Origin: Bradyrhizobium sp. G127
GTDB taxonomy: Bacteria; Pseudomonadota; Alphaproteobacteria; Rhizobiales; Xanthobacteraceae
Assembly (NCBI RefSeq): GCF_021502575.1
Contig: NZ_JAKFGN010000002.1
Span: 1,054,001 to 1,118,000, forward strand
Length of the DNA stretch: 64,000 nt
Direction: 5' to 3'
In this document: piece by piece, positions 61,717-64,000 of the stretch
Layout: each line of letters opens with the position of its first letter
Numbering within the stretch: position 1 is the first letter of the stretch
Notes under the pieces: generated by a model
Database searches by the model: none
Told to the model about the DNA's origin: nothing
What the model saw: only the letters and a program-made list of their open reading frames with translations
Program-made: the position numbers and the translations under genes

Positions 61717-62592
61717 TCAAACTTTCTTCCGCGTGTGAAGCCCGAAGATGCCTTCAGGCTTCAGCAGCAGAACCGCGAGCAGCACGATATAGGGGGCGAC
61801 GTCTTTCCATCCCTGCGGCAGATAGAAGCCCGCCATGCTTTCGATAACCCCGATCAGCACACCGCCGACCACCGCACCAGGGATCGATCCGAACCCGCCA
61901 AGCACGGCCGCCGGGAATGCTTTCAGCCCCAGCACGAGGCCAACATTGGAATGAATGAATGTGATCGGTGCGAGCAGCACGCCGGCGCAGGTCGCGACCG
62001 CAGCGCTGATCGCCCAGACGATCGATACCACGCGCTTGACCGGAATGCCCATGTAATAGGCTGCGAGCATGTTCTCGGAGCTTGCGCGCATTGCCGTGCC
62101 GAGCGTGGTCTTGTTGAAAAACAGATACAGCACTCCACACAGAATGATCGTCGCCGCGATTACCGACAGCTTGTCGTAGGCCAGCACGAGGCTGCCGAGC
62201 CGCAGCACGCCCTGACTGAACGGCGTCTCGATCTTGAGATCGTCGGTGCCCCATATCATGCCCGCCACGGAGCGCAGGAAGAAGCCGAGGCCGATGGTTG
62301 CCATGATGATGGAAAATTGCGGATAGCCGAGGATCGGCCTTACCACGAGGCGTTCGGCCAGCATGCCGAACAGCGCCATTGCGCCAACGGCAGCGATGAA
62401 ACCGAGCCAGTAGTTGAAACCAAGCAGGCTGATGAAGGTGAAGGCGAAAAACCCGCCCAGCATCATCAGATCGCCCTGCGCGAAATTAACGACCTCGGTG
62501 GCCTTGTAGACAAGGACGAATCCAAGAGCGATCAGCCCATAGACACAGCCGAGCGCAATGCCGCTCACCAACTGCTGAACGAAGTCCAGCAT
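61717..62592 (-). CDS. ABC transporter permease, LivH type (system 3)
   Basis: This 291-residue permease has the signatures VYGLIALGFVLVYKATEVVNFAQGDLMML and LKAFPAAVLGGFGSIPGAVVGG, with about eight spans. It is the first gene of the eight-gene unit livH-M-G-F, ligase, binding protein, kinase, DUF6285. GGGAGGG lies 11 bases before the ATG. The leader region carries a 30-base-period repeat. Its promoter should lie in the 271 bases up to glpD. Confidence 0.92.
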   Translation of the reverse strand: MLDFVQQLVSGIALGCVYGLIALGFVLVYKATEVVNFAQGDLMMLGGFFAFTFISLLGFNYWLGFIAAVGAMALFGMLAERLVVRPILGYPQFSIIMATIGLGFFLRSVAGMIWGTDDLKIETPFSQGVLRLGSLVLAYDKLSVIAATIILCGVLYLFFNKTTLGTAMRASSENMLAAYYMGIPVKRVVSIVWAISAAVATCAGVLLAPITFIHSNVGLVLGLKAFPAAVLGGFGSIPGAVVGGVLIGVIESMAGFYLPQGWKDVAPYIVLLAVLLLKPEGIFGLHTRKKV

Positions 62593-62613
62593 TCCGGGTA
62601 TCCCTCCCCCAAC

Positions 62614-62670
62614 GTGCCGCGATTCTGTCGATCGCCTTAGGTCACGCCGCGATCCTATCGATCGCCCTGG
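62614..62670. repeat. 30-base-period imperfect direct repeat in the livH leader (system 3)
   Basis: The segment GCCGCGATTCTGTCGATCGC (62616-62635) recurs at 62646-62665 as GCCGCGATCCTATCGATCGC. Over 24 bases the two share 20. TCGATCGC is identical in both. The pair lies 22-78 bases upstream of the livH ATG, so it may be in the transcribed leader or be a pair of operator sites on one face of the helix (30 bases is nearly three turns). Confidence 0.6.
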
Positions 62671-62838
62671 TCAGTTCTTGTGTCGAATAGCTATGCGTTT
62701 TTGCGTTCTTGTTGGGCAATCAGACCTCAAACAATGACGGCGTGTCAACAACGCCGCGGATGGGTGCGCCGCAACGAGAACTGTTCAAGGGTTCATTTCA
62801 GGATTATCGGCGCGCAGAACAGAAAGGTGCGGTGTCTT

Positions 62839-62854
62839 GCCGCGCTGTCGCGGC
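62839..62854 (-). terminator. Candidate hairpin after glpD
   Basis: GCCGCG / CGCGGC with loop CTGT lies 10 bases past the glpD stop on the strand that carries glpD. No T run follows, so this is a weak candidate for an intrinsic terminator; it may only guard the 3' end. Confidence 0.35.
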
Positions 62855-62863
62855 GATCACGCC

Positions 62864-64000
62864 TCAACCGCCATGCGTGACGATCCAGTCATCAAGTGCT
62901 TTCACTTCACTGGGTGACAGACGCAGACCCAGCTTGGACCGCCGCCACACGATGTCCTCGGCGCTGCGCGCGAATTCATGGGCGATGAGATAGCGGACTT
63001 CGCGTTCGGTCAGCGTGTCACCGAACAACCGTCCGAGATCGGCGGCGGATGCCGCATTGTCGAGAACCTTGCGGGCGCGTGTGCCATAGGCGTGCGCGAG
63101 GCGAAGCGCGAGGGCCCGCGACAGGAACGAATGATCGCGGATCAGTTCGTCCGCCAGCGCCGGGGCCGCCGAGACGTCGAGATCGCCGCCGGGCAACGGC
63201 GTGGTTCCGGTCCAGCCCGCTGGCTTCGCCTTGCCCGGCAGATATTTCTCCAGCCGCTCCAGCGCTTCCTCGGATAGACGGCGATAGGTGGTGATCTTGC
63301 CGCCGAAGATCGATAGCAGCGGCAGCCCGCCCGGCGCATCGAACTCGAAAACATAATCGCGGGTTGCGGCCTTGGCTTCACTGGCGCCGTCATCATAGAG
63401 CGGACGCACACCGGCATAGGCCCATGCCACGTCCTCCGGCTTCACCGGCTTGGCGAGATAGTCGTTCACCGACTGGCAGAGATAGGCAATCTCCTCCGCC
63501 GAGGCTTTCACCTTGGAGGGATCGCCGTCGTAGTCGCGGTCGGTGGTGCCGATCAGAGTGAAATCGTTCTGGAACGGAATGACGAAGACGACACGGCCAT
63601 CGCCATTCTGGAACGTATATGCATGATCGTGCTCGTAGAGGCGCGGCACAACAATGTGCGAGCCCTGCACCAGTCGCACCTTGGCCTTGGCGTTGATTCC
63701 GGCGCGGCGGGTCAGCACATCCTCCACCCACGGCCCGCCGGCATTGACCAGCGCGCGCGCCTTGATGCTGTTCTGCGCACCGGTGCTCGTGTCTTCGAGG
63801 ATCACCTGCCAGCAATCGTCCAGCCGCCGCGCTTCGACGGCGCGGGTCCGCGTGCGGATCACTGCGCCGCGATCCGCCGCATCGCGCGCATTGAGAACCA
63901 CGAGCCGGGCGTCATCGACAAAGCAATCGGAATACTCAAAGCCCTTCGTGAAGCGGCCGGGCACCAGCGGTTTTCCGACCGGATCGCGGGCGAGATCGAC
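62864..64000 (-). CDS. glpD: Glycerol-3-phosphate dehydrogenase, C-terminal part (cut by window edge)
   Basis: The frame is open to the window edge; about 378 residues are visible and the FAD-binding N-terminus is missing. Diagnostic pieces are VNAGGPWVEDVLTRRAGI, VRLVQGSHIVVPRLYEHDHAYTFQ, VIPFQNDFTLIGTTDRDYDGDPS, AYAGVRPLYDD and LSIFGGKITTYRRLSEEAL. The C-terminal helical domain (LTEREVRYLIAHEFARSAEDIVWRRSKLGLRLS) is complete. The enzyme oxidises glycerol-3-phosphate at the membrane and gives electrons to quinone. It shares a strand with livH, 271 bases away, but there is no sign of co-transcription. Confidence 0.95.
   Translation of the reverse strand, partial: VDLARDPVGKPLVPGRFTKGFEYSDCFVDDARLVVLNARDAADRGAVIRTRTRAVEARRLDDCWQVILEDTSTGAQNSIKARALVNAGGPWVEDVLTRRAGINAKAKVRLVQGSHIVVPRLYEHDHAYTFQNGDGRVVFVIPFQNDFTLIGTTDRDYDGDPSKVKASAEEIAYLCQSVNDYLAKPVKPEDVAWAYAGVRPLYDDGASEAKAATRDYVFEFDAPGGLPLLSIFGGKITTYRRLSEEALERLEKYLPGKAKPAGWTGTTPLPGGDLDVSAAPALADELIRDHSFLSRALALRLAHAYGTRARKVLDNAASAADLGRLFGDTLTEREVRYLIAHEFARSAEDIVWRRSKLGLRLSPSEVKALDDWIVTHGG

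Overview
The window is high-GC DNA with dense operons, from an alphaproteobacterium of the Bradyrhizobium/Rhodopseudomonas/Afipia group (Nitrobacteraceae). This placement rests on gene style: repeated LivFGHM-type ABC systems, CoA-ester catabolism genes, a TctABC tripartite system, and the short palindromic repeats common in that family. It was not tested by any search. No rRNA, tRNA, CRISPR array, transposase or phage gene was recognised. The window opens inside purU and closes inside glpD.

Layout. (1) 1-6575: housekeeping and miscellaneous genes: purU (cut), a uroporphyrinogen-III synthase, a tandem-domain CaiB/BaiF CoA-transferase, YjbQ, DUF1810, a PRC-barrel protein and GDP-L-fucose synthase. 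(2) 6929-12043: ABC system 1 (binding protein, two permeases, two ATPases), with an Arg in place of the Walker A Lys in one ATPase. (3) 12232-14763: a divergent SDR / XRE-regulator pair and a Crp/Fnr regulator. (4) 15035-24887: ABC system 2, interleaved with an acyl-CoA ligase, a PaaK-like protein without a visible glycine-rich loop, and a CoA-transferase, so uptake and CoA activation appear to share one operon. (5) 24939-30217: a secreted CxxCH protein, an MFS transporter, an amidase and two small proteins. (6) 30359-41331: a divergon around a GntR regulator. One arm has an aminotransferase and TctCBA; the other has a fused FAD/Fe-S dehydrogenase, a GlcG-like protein, a CoA-transferase and a crotonase. 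(7) 41482-53319: an acyl-CoA island with a biotin-dependent carboxylase, two BKACE (DUF849) cleavage enzymes, a crotonase, an acyl-CoA ligase, two acyl-CoA dehydrogenases, a GST and an AraC regulator. (8) 53513-62592: a crotonase facing an eight-gene same-strand unit with ABC system 3, an acyl-CoA synthetase, an aminoglycoside-phosphotransferase-fold kinase and a DUF6285 protein. The last two resemble LvaA and LvaB of the levulinate pathway. (9) 62864-64000: glpD (cut).

How the genes work together. The recurrent plan is import of an organic acid, CoA activation by a ligase or CoA-transferase, then dehydrogenation, hydration, carboxylation or cleavage. The two most interesting proposals are: first, a kinase-dependent 4-hydroxyacyl-CoA route (regions 7-8); second, a carboxylase route that ends in BKACE enzymes, since no HMG-CoA-lyase-like gene is seen. 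Substrates cannot be read from sequence alone. Several families of short palindromic repeats lie between genes, including three inside the operon of ABC system 2.
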